Positions 39,880 to 48,373 of a DNA stretch of 64,000 bases are shown in pieces. Origin of the DNA: DATNPX01 sp036702975 (lineage in GTDB: Bacteria > Cyanobacteriota > Vampirovibrionia > Obscuribacterales > Obscuribacteraceae); NCBI GenBank assembly GCA_036702975.1, contig DATNPX010000019.1, positions 20,818 through 84,817 on the forward strand, given 5' to 3'. Below the pieces are notes generated by a model. That model had not been told where the DNA came from, did not search any database, and was given only the letters and a program-made list of their open reading frames with translations. A program made the position numbers and the translations under genes. Position 1 is the first letter of the stretch. Each line of letters starts with the position of its first letter.

Positions 39880-42180
39880 ATGAGATATAGAAAACTGTGG
39901 CTTTCTTTGACGGCAGTTGTCGTGCTTTCGTTTGCGGTGCTCGGTTATTTCGGCTACGAAATATACATGCAGGCGCCACCCATTCCGGAGCGCGTAGTGT
40001 CAACTGACGGCAACGTGCTCTTTACCGGCGATGATATAAGAACAGGGCAAAACGTTTGGCAATCAATTGGCGGGCAAGAGGTCGGCACTGTTTGGGGTCA
40101 TGGTGCTTACGTCGCGCCTGACTGGTCTGCGGACTTTTTGCATCATGAACTCACATTCATTCTCGACAGCTGGGCTAAGAAAGACTCTGGTAAGACTTAT
40201 TCTGGTCTAGATCCAGAAAAACAGGCGGCTTTCCGCGAACGCCTGAAGCTCTTGGTTCGGAAAAATACTTACGATCCAGCGACCAAACAATTGACACTTC
40301 AACCGGTGCAAGCTGAAGCGATTGAATCCGTTGCTAAACACTACAGTGGGCTGTTCATGGGCGATCCTTCGCTCGCAGATTTGAGAAATGCCTATGCGCT
40401 GCAGCCAAAGGCCGTTACCAATGCAGGAGCAATGCATCAACTGCTTGCCTTCTTTTATTGGGCAGCATGGGCTTGTTCAACCGATCGTCCCGGTGCAGAC
40501 ATAACTTATACGAACAACTGGCCCTCAGAATCTTTGATAGCCAATGCACCTACCGGAGCAATTGTCGTGTGGTCCGTTTTTAGCTTTGTATTTCTCTTGG
40601 CGGGAATTGGTACTCTTGCCTGGTATTTTGCTAGCGAACGCGCGAAAGAGGCTTCGCACAGTCACGATGTACCGACTGCCGATCCGTTGCTTGGACTGAA
40701 ACCGACACCATCGATGGAAGCAACGGTGAAATACTTTTGGGTGGCGGGAGCATTGTTGGTGGCACAAGTTGGGCTGGGTGCAATTACCGCACACTATGGG
40801 GTTGAAGGTTCAGGATTCTACGGCATTCCTTTGGCTCAGTGGCTCCCATATGCGGTGACACGTACCTGGCATACACAACTTGGCATATTCTGGATTGCAA
40901 CAACATGGCTTGCCACTGGTCTTTTCATGGCACCTGCAGTATCCGGATTTGAACCGAAATTTCAGCGGGCTGGTGTCAACTTCCTATTTCTGTGCCTACT
41001 TGTGATTGTCGTTGGTTCTATGACTGGGGAATGGCTCGGTATTCAACAAAAGCTCGAACTCGGTACTAATTTTTGGTTCGGACATCAAGGATATGAGTAT
41101 GTAGATCTCGGACGATTTTGGCAGATCTTTCTTTTCATCGGACTCTTTGTGTGGCTGACTCTGATGAGCCGTGCCTTGTGGCCTGCGTTCAAGAATCCGC
41201 AAGAAAACCGAAGTTTGCTTTCACTCTTTCTGATTTCATCGCTTGCAATAGCCGCCTTTTATGGTGCAGGCCTCATGTATGGGCAGCATACAAATTTGGC
41301 GATTGCAGAATATTGGCGTTGGTGGGTCGTTCACCTCTGGGTGGAAGGATTCTTCGAGGTTTTTGCAACAGTCGTTATCGCATTCCTGTTCACGCGCATG
41401 GGCTTGCTGTCAACCGGTACTGCTACGGCTAGCGTTCTATTTTCGACGGCAATTTTTCTTGCTGGTGGCATTATCGGCACCATGCACCACCTCTACTTCT
41501 CTGGGACTCCGACCCCAGTCTTGGCGTGGGGGGCTACTTTTAGCGCTCTTGAAGTTGTGCCATTGACGCTGATTGGATTCGAAGGATACGGCAATCTGAC
41601 CTTGAGTAAGGCGCAACCATGGGTGAAGAGTTATAAGTGGCCAATTTACTTTTTCGTTGCAGTGGCATTCTGGAATCTGGTCGGCGCGGGATTGTTCGGT
41701 TTCTTGATCAATGCACCCATTGCTTTGTATTACATGCAAGGTCTTAACACCACAGCGGTTCACGGCCACACTGCCTTGTTCGGTGTCTATGGGATGTTGG
41801 CAATAGGTTTGATGTTATTTTGTTTGAAAGGATTGGGCACACGAAACATATGGAAAACTGGCGTAGTTCAATTCGCGTTTTGGTCTATCAATGTAGGACT
41901 TGCGCTGATGGTTCTAATTAGCTTGCTGCCGGTGGGACTGATGCAAACTTGGGCCAGTGTCGAGTATGGTTTGTGGTATGCAAGATCGGCTGAATTTATG
42001 CAAACTGGTGTTATGAATATCCTTCGCTGGCTTCGTGTTGTTGGTGACACCATATTCGCTGTTGGCGTTGTTGCACTCGGCTGGTTTGTCCTTGGTTTAA
42101 AGACCGGCTGGTCAGTATCCGGAGAGATAGATCCGGATATGCCCGCTCGACAGCCGGTAGGTTCAGTCCGCGCCGAATAA
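39880..42180 (+). CDS. norB: Quinol-dependent nitric oxide reductase (qNOR)
   Basis: 766 residues from the ATG at 39880 (GAGGGG upstream). The N-terminal helix and a 180-residue extracellular domain (GTVWGHGAYVAPDWSADFLH) fused to the catalytic subunit are the mark of qNOR (NorZ). Metal-site motifs are present: RTWHTQLGIFWIA, VVHLWVEGFFEVFAT with the FeB-associated Glu, GTMHHLYFSG and VHGHTALFGVYG. About 14 membrane helices. Reduces NO to N2O with quinol electrons, either for detoxification or partial denitrification. No other denitrification gene is present, and control by the divergent Rrf2 protein favours detoxification. Confidence 0.97.
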   Translation: MRYRKLWLSLTAVVVLSFAVLGYFGYEIYMQAPPIPERVVSTDGNVLFTGDDIRTGQNVWQSIGGQEVGTVWGHGAYVAPDWSADFLHHELTFILDSWAKKDSGKTYSGLDPEKQAAFRERLKLLVRKNTYDPATKQLTLQPVQAEAIESVAKHYSGLFMGDPSLADLRNAYALQPKAVTNAGAMHQLLAFFYWAAWACSTDRPGADITYTNNWPSESLIANAPTGAIVVWSVFSFVFLLAGIGTLAWYFASERAKEASHSHDVPTADPLLGLKPTPSMEATVKYFWVAGALLVAQVGLGAITAHYGVEGSGFYGIPLAQWLPYAVTRTWHTQLGIFWIATTWLATGLFMAPAVSGFEPKFQRAGVNFLFLCLLVIVVGSMTGEWLGIQQKLELGTNFWFGHQGYEYVDLGRFWQIFLFIGLFVWLTLMSRALWPAFKNPQENRSLLSLFLISSLAIAAFYGAGLMYGQHTNLAIAEYWRWWVVHLWVEGFFEVFATVVIAFLFTRMGLLSTGTATASVLFSTAIFLAGGIIGTMHHLYFSGTPTPVLAWGATFSALEVVPLTLIGFEGYGNLTLSKAQPWVKSYKWPIYFFVAVAFWNLVGAGLFGFLINAPIALYYMQGLNTTAVHGHTALFGVYGMLAIGLMLFCLKGLGTRNIWKTGVVQFAFWSINVGLALMVLISLLPVGLMQTWASVEYGLWYARSAEFMQTGVMNILRWLRVVGDTIFAVGVVALGWFVLGLKTGWSVSGEIDPDMPARQPVGSVRAE

Positions 42181-42257
42181 ATGCAGCGCGGGCTATCACG
42201 ATGGTGAAAGATTCTACTGTGACCACTCTACTGCGACCACCGTCACTCGGTGACTGT

Positions 42258-43157
42258 TTACGATCTGGTTCCGGGAACTCCGGCGGAGGCAGGAACCGGA
42301 ACAACAACAGAAGCGGCAACGGTGGCGTGGGAAAATTTGGGCATAGCCGGCAGATCGATCATTCCCCCAACCTTGGCTGTATTTCGGTTGTGTTCTTCTA
42401 TTAACTTCGAATAGACCTTGTCTTTGGCAACATCATTTACTCGACTTACTAAGCCCAGGCGCCGCATGAAGCTTATAACCTGCCACGATAAGTCAAATTC
42501 GTGAGGACGAAGGCCGTTGCGTGCAGAACCTGGATAGACGTGATGATTGTTGTGCCAGCCCTCACCAAGCGCAAGGATTGCAACCCACCAGACATTTACG
42601 CTGTCGTCTGCGCACTGGAAGTTTTTGTAGCCCAATTTCGGAATGTGGCAAACGACATTGAGCATGAGTGGTATCTGCAAAAGGAGCAGACCCGCACAAA
42701 GGCTCGCCAGAGCTGGTACCCAACCAAATGCCAGCAAAATAATCACTCGTAGTGCCAGGCTGAGAGTAAGACACAGCCAGAATCCACGCCTCCAATTGCC
42801 ACCTTGTTCCAGAAATTGATAGATACGATCTTTGATCAGATCCTTAGACTGCAAAGCCGGATCGATGTGTGCAGGGTAACTGTCATGTTGAAACCATCCA
42901 AAGTAAGCGTTTTTCAGACCATGTCGAGGAGAATGCGGATCGAGCGGCGTGTCGACATAACGGTGGTGCGCGCGGTGCATGGTCGCCCACCAGATTGGCG
43001 GACCTTCAAACGCTAGATAGCCAAGAAACACCCAAAAGTACTCGACAAGCTTATTGCTGGCGAACGAACGATGTGAGAGCAGGCGGTGATAACCGATAGT
43101 TATTCCCATTCCATGCAGCACATAGAAAAAAGTGAAAAGCAGAACGAATTCAAACAT
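42258..43157 (-). CDS. Acyl-CoA/acyl-lipid delta-9 fatty acid desaturase
   Basis: 299 residues from the ATG at 43157 (GAGAGG upstream). The three histidine boxes are HRLLSH (24-29), HRAHH (61-65) and HNNHH in EGWHNNHHVYPG, in a four-helix membrane protein, which is the delta-9 desaturase signature. Inserts a double bond in saturated acyl chains using O2, changing membrane fluidity. The C-terminal 40 residues, rich in Val, Pro and Ala, go beyond the usual end. Convergent with norB; the 77 bp between them contain a short GC-rich stretch only. Confidence 0.95.
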   Translation of the reverse strand: MFEFVLLFTFFYVLHGMGITIGYHRLLSHRSFASNKLVEYFWVFLGYLAFEGPPIWWATMHRAHHRYVDTPLDPHSPRHGLKNAYFGWFQHDSYPAHIDPALQSKDLIKDRIYQFLEQGGNWRRGFWLCLTLSLALRVIILLAFGWVPALASLCAGLLLLQIPLMLNVVCHIPKLGYKNFQCADDSVNVWWVAILALGEGWHNNHHVYPGSARNGLRPHEFDLSWQVISFMRRLGLVSRVNDVAKDKVYSKLIEEHNRNTAKVGGMIDLPAMPKFSHATVAASVVVPVPASAGVPGTRS

Positions 43158-43249
43158 GTGTAATCCTCTCGGATGGATTCTTTGGCCACTGCGAAACTGG
43201 AGGGCACGTATCCTCATCAAAACGGAGTTCGCAAGCCGCTTTTGGTGGG

Positions 43250-43843
43250 CTACCTATATAAAGCTGATTCCGGCCGCCCTCTGCGGATGTCTTGACTGCG
43301 TTCATCCTGGCTGACAAATTTGTCTGTCCATTTGTCAGCCGCTAATAGGTCAAGAAACTCTGTGAAAGTCTCAGGAACCTCGGCCACTTGCAGCACTCGG
43401 CGGCCATCGTTATCCGGACCTGGATACTGGTTCCAGGTCAATCTATCTATCTCCAATCCTTTGCGATTGTAGTAAGCGAGCAATGCCAATCCAACTTCTT
43501 TTGACACCGTGGATTTGTCGGTGACTTGCCAATCTCTAAGAATGGTGCGACCAATTCCGATCAGGTAATAAGCTCTTTCCTTTTCGTACTTTGGCTCGTC
43601 GATGAAAAATGCCCAGGTCGTTTCGTCGACATTGTCCAGGTATGGCTCGCACCTGATTTGAAAGAGCCGGCCGGAGACCGATGTGACTGAAGTGGGACCA
43701 AATCCGCAACTCATTAAATGTATTTCCAATACGCGCAATATATGCGCATTGAAGCTAACCGCCTTTTTGTCGGCTTGCACCTGGAGACGCTTTCGATATT
43801 CGTCTGGGATGCGAATGCTAATATTGGTGGTCTTTTCGCCCAT
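43250..43843 (-). CDS. Arc-type RHH protein with unknown C-terminal domain
   Basis: 197 residues. First 45: ISIRIPDEYRKRLQVQADKK and SFNAHILRVLEIHL, an Arc/MetJ-type ribbon-helix-helix. The remaining 150 residues include WAFFIDEPKYEKERAYYLIG and RRVLQVAEVPETFTEFLDLL and match nothing known to me; they may bind a ligand or partner. A palindrome 23 bp upstream suggests autoregulation. No toxin gene is next to it. The long C-terminal part is unusual for RHH proteins. Confidence 0.6.
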   Translation of the reverse strand: MGEKTTNISIRIPDEYRKRLQVQADKKAVSFNAHILRVLEIHLMSCGFGPTSVTSVSGRLFQIRCEPYLDNVDETTWAFFIDEPKYEKERAYYLIGIGRTILRDWQVTDKSTVSKEVGLALLAYYNRKGLEIDRLTWNQYPGPDNDGRRVLQVAEVPETFTEFLDLLAADKWTDKFVSQDERSQDIRRGRPESALYR

Positions 43844-43865
43844 TTTGTAGTTGCTTGGTTGCGGG

Positions 43866-43887
43866 TTTGTAGTCGTGTGACTACAAA
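43866..43887. promoter_or_regulatory. Palindrome upstream of the RHH gene
   Basis: TTTGTAGTC (43866-43874) and GACTACAAA (43879-43887) are perfect 9-bp arms around GTGT, 23 bp before the start codon. A TTTTGTAGTTG half-site overlaps the start region at 43845-43855. Confidence 0.6.
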
Positions 43888-43989
43888 ATGTATTGAGACC
43901 ACTATAGCACGAGAGTTCTAAGTTGTCATTTCTCCCGCAAGGTTCTTGAAGGCTTGTTTCGACGATAGCGCTTTTCGATTAAGCGAACG

Positions 43990-44016
43990 CTAAGGTGCCC
44001 TTTTCGGGCGCCTTAG
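43990..44016. terminator. Stem-loop, probable terminator
   Basis: CTAAGGTGCCC (43990-44000) and GGGCGCCTTAG (44006-44016) pair over 11 bp with one G-T pair, loop TTTTC. It lies downstream of the leftward gene ending at 44068 and before the RHH promoter. No strong U-run. Confidence 0.55.
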
Positions 44017-44067
44017 ATGCTGTTAGAGCTGTTAATTCGGATATCTGATGGACGGCAGGGTTACTGG

Positions 44068-44706
44068 TTACTGCGGACAACCGATCGGTATCGCTGTCCA
44101 GCCGTCATACTCTACTCCTGAGGATTGCGGCACGTAATTTATTTGCGCCCACACCTGATGCCCCTGGTTTGTGGCTGCTTCAAGCTGCGCGTTCTGTTGA
44201 CTGGCGGCGATTTGTTTTCGTTGAGTTCTTGCGTCAATGCGATCCTGGTGGCTGTTCCAGGCAATGTTTTGACTTTGCGCGCGCCAGTGCTTTATCCACC
44301 CATCAAGGTTGTTTATATTAGTGGCATCTTGTTGTTCAGTGACCTTCGTTTGCGCCAGCATTTTTCGCAGCAGCGTGAGTTGCGCAGTGCTTGGATTTGA
44401 TTTGAACGTTGGCGCTGTCGTTTTCTCTAGTTGCGAAATCTCTGTTTCCAGGGACTTTTCTTTGGCGAGCGCTTGTTGTTCAGAGAGCGCATATTGATTT
44501 ACTTCTTGTTGCGCCTGGTTGATACTATTTTCCAGCATCACTTGTTCTGGCGTAAATGCGTTTTGCTGTGGCTGTCCGCGAACTGCTGACGCGCCTGAAT
44601 TGTAGTAACCTTGCGCCAGAACTGGCGATGCACTGCCTGCTACGCATGACACGATGAGCGCGGCAGTTAGTGCTTCTAAGATGCGATAACCTTTGGGGAA
44701 CGACAT
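44068..44706 (-). CDS. Secreted coiled-coil protein of unknown function
   Basis: 212 residues with a signal peptide (about 1-31, cleavage near SPVLAQ). The mature protein is Gln/Asn/Ala-rich; residues 55-100 form a coiled coil (SINQAQQEVNQYALSEQQAL, then KEKSLETEISQLEK). The C terminus has VWAQINYVPQSSGVEYDGWT. No domain recognised. Likely envelope or extracellular. Single gene, followed by the stem-loop at 43990. Confidence 0.65.
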   Translation of the reverse strand: MSFPKGYRILEALTAALIVSCVAGSASPVLAQGYYNSGASAVRGQPQQNAFTPEQVMLENSINQAQQEVNQYALSEQQALAKEKSLETEISQLEKTTAPTFKSNPSTAQLTLLRKMLAQTKVTEQQDATNINNLDGWIKHWRAQSQNIAWNSHQDRIDARTQRKQIAASQQNAQLEAATNQGHQVWAQINYVPQSSGVEYDGWTAIPIGCPQ

Positions 44707-44825
44707 GATCTTACCCTCCGTAAGCAGGATGGTCTCGTCTGATTGATTTTAGAGACGCTCGCTTTGAGGTCGTGTTCCTGGGGATGGGAAGTTGAATGGG
44801 TTTTTGATGCCGGCTGAGGCGCTGC

Positions 44826-45476
44826 TCACCGATTTCTGAATGGCGGACATTCGGAAAAGGTTACTATTGAATTGAAAATCTTCTCTGCCTGCGGCATGTA
44901 TTTGTTAAACAGGTTTGGTGGTGCTAGATATGTTATGGGCTCGAGAAATCTTGTGGTTCCATCCACATCAACAAGGAAGCATCGAAGACTGCGGTTTTTT
45001 CCATCCCGAAAGTTATAGCGACCCACAAAATCGATCACTCGTTCGCTACAACTCATGTCGTGAACTCGCGCGCTTTTAACAATGATCGGCATAGTGCTTC
45101 CGTAATTGATTGCTTGCTGAAGAAATGCTACGTCCGAGCTGCTCAGTGTCAGGTTCTTGCTGTCAAAAAGTTTCTTCATGCGAGACAGGTCACCCGGCGC
45201 TACCGGAAGCCCTATGTCGCCAATCTGCAACTCAACATCACCGTCATTCTCCAATCGACATTTGGAAAAAGTTCGACTGAGAACACGCAGCTTCTCCCAA
45301 CCAGGAGGTACCTCAAACTGTGCGACAAGCCCCCCACTCTTTAGCGACAATGCTTTCGGCTTTTTCAATCCTTCAATAGTTTCTCGCTCAATTAAATTGT
45401 AGTCTTTAGGTAAAGACTGATTGACGTCTACTCGCCGTATTTCGACGGTTTTTGGTTTGTCTGGAATATCGCTCAT
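44826..45476 (-). CDS. Hypothetical protein in an SDR-led operon
   Basis: 216 residues, no signal peptide. Contains beta-rich stretches (LVAQFEVPPGWEKLRVLSRT, LQIGDIGLPVAPGDL) and five cysteines including HDMSCSERVIDF and TFSECPPF. No known family. Its ATG overlaps the TGA of the preceding frame by ATGA, so translation is coupled to that broken gene. The operon order is SDR, broken gene, this gene. Confidence 0.6.
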   Translation of the reverse strand: MSDIPDKPKTVEIRRVDVNQSLPKDYNLIERETIEGLKKPKALSLKSGGLVAQFEVPPGWEKLRVLSRTFSKCRLENDGDVELQIGDIGLPVAPGDLSRMKKLFDSKNLTLSSSDVAFLQQAINYGSTMPIIVKSARVHDMSCSERVIDFVGRYNFRDGKNRSLRCFLVDVDGTTRFLEPITYLAPPNLFNKYMPQAEKIFNSIVTFSECPPFRNR

Positions 45477-45764
45477 TCGCCGGCTTTCTCTTTATCGTCA
45501 ACTATTTTTTTGATGAGCTCCATAATTGGTTCCCTGCGAGCTGCGGGTAACTCTTTTAACGCGTCCTTAAGTCTATCCTGCTCATCGGCGTGCCGCAGCA
45601 GATCCCAGGAATGCTTTTTGAAGGTCACGATCAAAGTCGACGACCGTGAGGATGTTGCGTGAAAAAGGAATGGAAAGCAACGCTAAAGGATTTGGGATTC
45701 TGTTTTTAGTAGAAGTGGGCACTGCGTTGTGGATGGCACGAATGGACTCGGGCGCTCTACGCAA
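45473..45764 (-). pseudogene. Hypothetical gene with a frameshift in an A-run
   Basis: Two frames together give one plausible protein: ESIRAIHNAVPTSTKNRIPN and SRNILTVVDFDRDLQ in one, then, after a shift at the A5 run near 45624-45628, KHSWDLLRHADEQDRLKDAL and ELPAARREPIMELIKKIVDD in the other. Loss of one A restores a single frame. The start (TTG at 45764, GGAG upstream) is a guess; it would overlap the SDR stop. The end overlaps the next gene by ATGA. Either an assembly error or a recent lesion. Confidence 0.5.
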
Positions 45765-46497
45765 ATACTGAAGCTCCGCTGCTCCAGACTTCTTGCATGG
45801 CCTTTGACAAACCACGATCTTCTTTCAGCTGCTCCCAATAGTTTTCGGACTGCGAATCGGAGTGAACGTGGTCTAGCTCCTTTTCGATTCCTTCAAGCGT
45901 CTTTTCGGCCACTTGCAGCGGGGTCGTTTTCGGAGCATTGGCTTTTGCCGCCATGTCAGTGTCTACAAAACCGGCATATACCGCGGTTACGTGAGTACCC
46001 TGCGAGCGGAGCTGTGTGCGCAAGCCTTCGGAGATACCGAGGGCTGCAAATTTTGAAGCGCAATAGGTGGCGTTAAATGGATAGACGAACCAGCTAACGA
46101 CCGAAAGCATGTTGGCGATTGCACCACCACCGTTTTTCTTTAAAATGGGAGCGAATGCCTGCGACATGCGTAACAAGCCAAATGCATTGACCTCGAGCTC
46201 GGCGCGGAAGTGATCGATGGCGTCGCTGTCTAGAGGCTTTGTTTCGTACATGACACCAGCGTTGTTGATTAATAGTGTTACGTCGGTGCACTGAGCGGCT
46301 GCGGCGTCTACGTCGGACTGGTTGGTTACGTCTAGCTTTATTGGGATGACTCTTTTATCCGTTGTTTCGACGTCTGTGGAATTGCGAGTGCCTGCATAGA
46401 CTTTTGCGGCTCCAGCTGCAAGCAAGGCTTCTACATAGGATTTACCGATTCCACGATTGGCTCCGGTTACTAGAGCGACGCAATTTTTGATCTGCAT
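45757..46497 (-). CDS. SDR family oxidoreductase
   Basis: 246 residues from the ATG at 46497 (GAGGTC upstream). NAD-binding VTGANRGIGKSYVEALL; acidic Asp in KLDVTN; NNAGVM; catalytic Ser in SVVSWFVYPFN, Tyr-Lys in YCASKFAAL. C-terminal region YAGFVDTDMAAKAN is typical of the classical SDR group. NAD(P)-linked oxidoreductase, substrate unknown. Leads an operon with two unknown genes. Confidence 0.93.
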   Translation of the reverse strand: MQIKNCVALVTGANRGIGKSYVEALLAAGAAKVYAGTRNSTDVETTDKRVIPIKLDVTNQSDVDAAAAQCTDVTLLINNAGVMYETKPLDSDAIDHFRAELEVNAFGLLRMSQAFAPILKKNGGGAIANMLSVVSWFVYPFNATYCASKFAALGISEGLRTQLRSQGTHVTAVYAGFVDTDMAAKANAPKTTPLQVAEKTLEGIEKELDHVHSDSQSENYWEQLKEDRGLSKAMQEVWSSGASVFA

Positions 46498-46742
46498 GGG
46501 GTGACCTCGAATCAAGGGATTTGATAGTGTAGCACTTGACGCGGGTTTTAAATTTACCGTTGCCAGTTAGCAGAGCTGCAGCAAATAGAGGGGTTGCAAT
46601 CACTGGGTTATTGTCTAGAGACAATTAGGGTTTTTCCTCTTATTTGTATCCGCCGACTGATTTGATAATACAGATCGATTGCTTCGTTCTTTGTCTAGAA
46701 CAAAGTAAGGCTCGCCCTTAATCAGCATAGGAAGTTCACTCA

Positions 46743-47918
46743 ATGATTGACTTTCGACGCCAGCCATACCTGCGCCCTAAACTTCCGCACCTGACGTTAA
46801 CGTGTGCTCTGTTGGCTATTTACCTGGTCTATCCGCTAGCGGTGCCGGCTCAAATGGCTGACAAAGAAACTCTTTTGCGCACTCCGGCAAAAGCAGACCT
46901 GGGCAAAGGAGTTATAGAAGCACCAACCAAGCGCATAACATCTTCGCAGTTATCGGGCATCGTGAAAGACGGCAATAGTATGCACGATGTTTTGAGTTCG
47001 CCTGCGGGCATTGCAGCTGGTGGCAATGCGAAGTCTGAAAGCGTAGTTGGGTCACCCAGCCTGCGAGTGGCGCCAGGAAAAGTTCGCTGGCACGCCACGC
47101 TATCGGAGGCGATGGTCGCCTCGAAGCTGTCGGGCAAACCGGTGCTTCTCTTCCAGATGATGGGTAAGCTAGACGATGCTTTCTGCTGAACGAATGCACG
47201 ACTGGCGAGAACCGTGCTGTTCTCCAATGACTTAATTGCAGAAAAAATCAACCGGTGCTTCGAACCAGTCTGGCAAATGGTACGTCCGGTGCCGACGATC
47301 AAGATCGACTTCGGTAATGGTCACGTGCTCACACGCACTTTGCACGGCAATATCGCTACTTACTTATGCAACGCCGACGGCAATGTGCTCGACATATTGC
47401 CAGGTATTTACGATCCGCACGCTTATGCAGAGGCGCTTGACCAATTTTCGCTTCTGGCGAATTACGCGCGAAGGGAGGATATAGTCTACTATCACCAACA
47501 CATGTATAGCATTTTCTCGATGAATAAATCTCGACCGCTTTTGGTTCAAAGTAGCGAGTTACCTAAAGACGTGGGAAAACAGCGGCTTGATGTAAGTAAG
47601 ATGACTATTGAAAGTCCGCTCAAAACGGTTTTGAGAACTGCAAGCGTATCCACGCCGGTTGCATCCGGAGGCGTAGCTGTCACCAACGAGGCTTCGTTAC
47701 CAGAGTGGGGGAAACTGGCGGAAGATACGAGAATAAATGAACATGAAAGGCGGAAGCTGATTCATAAAAAGCTGGCAACTGTGGGCATGGTGCGGCCGGA
47801 AAATATAATGAAGTGGCTGTATAAAGATGTTTTGCATGCTGATTTAGATGATCCATATCTGGGGTTGGCGCCTTATCTCTTTTCTAATTATCCGTTTAAG
47901 GACGAGCAGCGGTATTGA
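46743..47918 (+). CDS. Secreted thioredoxin-like protein with in-frame TGA: candidate selenoprotein
   Basis: Signal peptide (about 14-36) followed by a 391-codon frame interrupted only by one TGA at 47187-47189 (codon 149). The same frame is open on both sides, and the protein sense continues: HATLSEAMVASKLSGKPVLL, then GKLDDAFC, TGA, TNARLARTVLFSND and FEPVWQMVRPVPTIKIDFGN. The lysine-free PVLLF strand followed by a cysteine pair position is a thioredoxin-fold active-site layout, so TGA would encode Sec in a Cys-Sec pair. A hairpin GAGAAC/GTTCTC with loop CGTGCT starts 17 bases after the TGA, in the bacterial SECIS range, with G near the loop start. A nonsense mutation of a Cys codon is the alternative. 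Confidence 0.55.
47207..47224 (+). promoter_or_regulatory. Bacterial SECIS-like hairpin after the in-frame TGA
   Basis: GAGAAC (47207-47212), loop CGTGCT, GTTCTC (47219-47224): six perfect pairs, GU in the loop 25-26 bases after the TGA. This agrees with the layout SelB recognises in fdhF-type mRNAs, though short stems like this occur by chance. Confidence 0.4.
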
Positions 47919-47951
47919 GGAGTTTTTGCTGTAGTTCATTGAACTGGTACC

Positions 47952-48049
47952 AAAAAAGCTCACATCACGAGATATAGATCACCGAATGGCTACATCCAGA
48001 TTTCCAGCATAGCTTTCGACAAACCGCAATCCAATTTGAGGATGATTAG
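47952..48049. repeat. Remnant of the SRPBCC locus, deletion copy
   Basis: 47952-48020 matches 53131-53198 (the 3' flank of the SRPBCC gene) at about 85% by eye, then 48028-48049 matches 53424-53445 inside that gene, with about 220 bp missing between. It is therefore a deleted relic of a duplicate. The surrounding 47919-48163 stretch has no gene. Confidence 0.65.
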
Positions 48050-48163
48050 TGATGTTTCTCTGTCTAAACTTTGGAAACTATTATAAATTGGGCGAGATGG
48101 AACTTGAACCCTGACCCTAGTCGAAAAGCACTGTTAGAGACTCGAGAATCTCTTCGTCGCTGC

Positions 48164-48373
48164 TCACGTCAGGGGACTTCTAGTGGCGCTGGAGTGCCAC
48201 GGTTTTCTGGTGGGTGTCTTTCCGGCGGCGACAGTCATAGAATATTGCATACGCTGCATACGAACGACCGCACGCAGCTTACTTTCAAATGGTTCTTGCG
48301 CACGCTTTTTTCGGTAGTTTGCTTTGGATTTGTAGATATCTTCTATGGACAACGGCTGTTCATAGGCTTTCAT
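48164..48373 (-). CDS. Small protein paired with a nucleotidyltransferase
   Basis: 69 residues from the ATG at 48373, GGAGG seven bases upstream, overlapping the nucleotidyltransferase 3' end by 14 bp. KAYEQPLSIEDIYKSKANYR followed by KKRAQEPFESKLRAVVRMQR resembles the short proteins (Y-R-x-x-L-A-x-x-P-F-x-x-K-x-x-x-V-x-x-L-Q) that accompany nucleotidyltransferase genes in toxin-antitoxin-like pairs. The C-terminal tail TRKPWHSSATRSPLT is low complexity. Role as toxin or antitoxin cannot be assigned. Confidence 0.6.
   Translation of the reverse strand: MKAYEQPLSIEDIYKSKANYRKKRAQEPFESKLRAVVRMQRMQYSMTVAAGKTPTRKPWHSSATRSPLT

Noticed and set aside
48086..48118. tRNA-like GGTTCAAGTTCC on the minus strand
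   Set aside because: No matching acceptor, D or anticodon arms.
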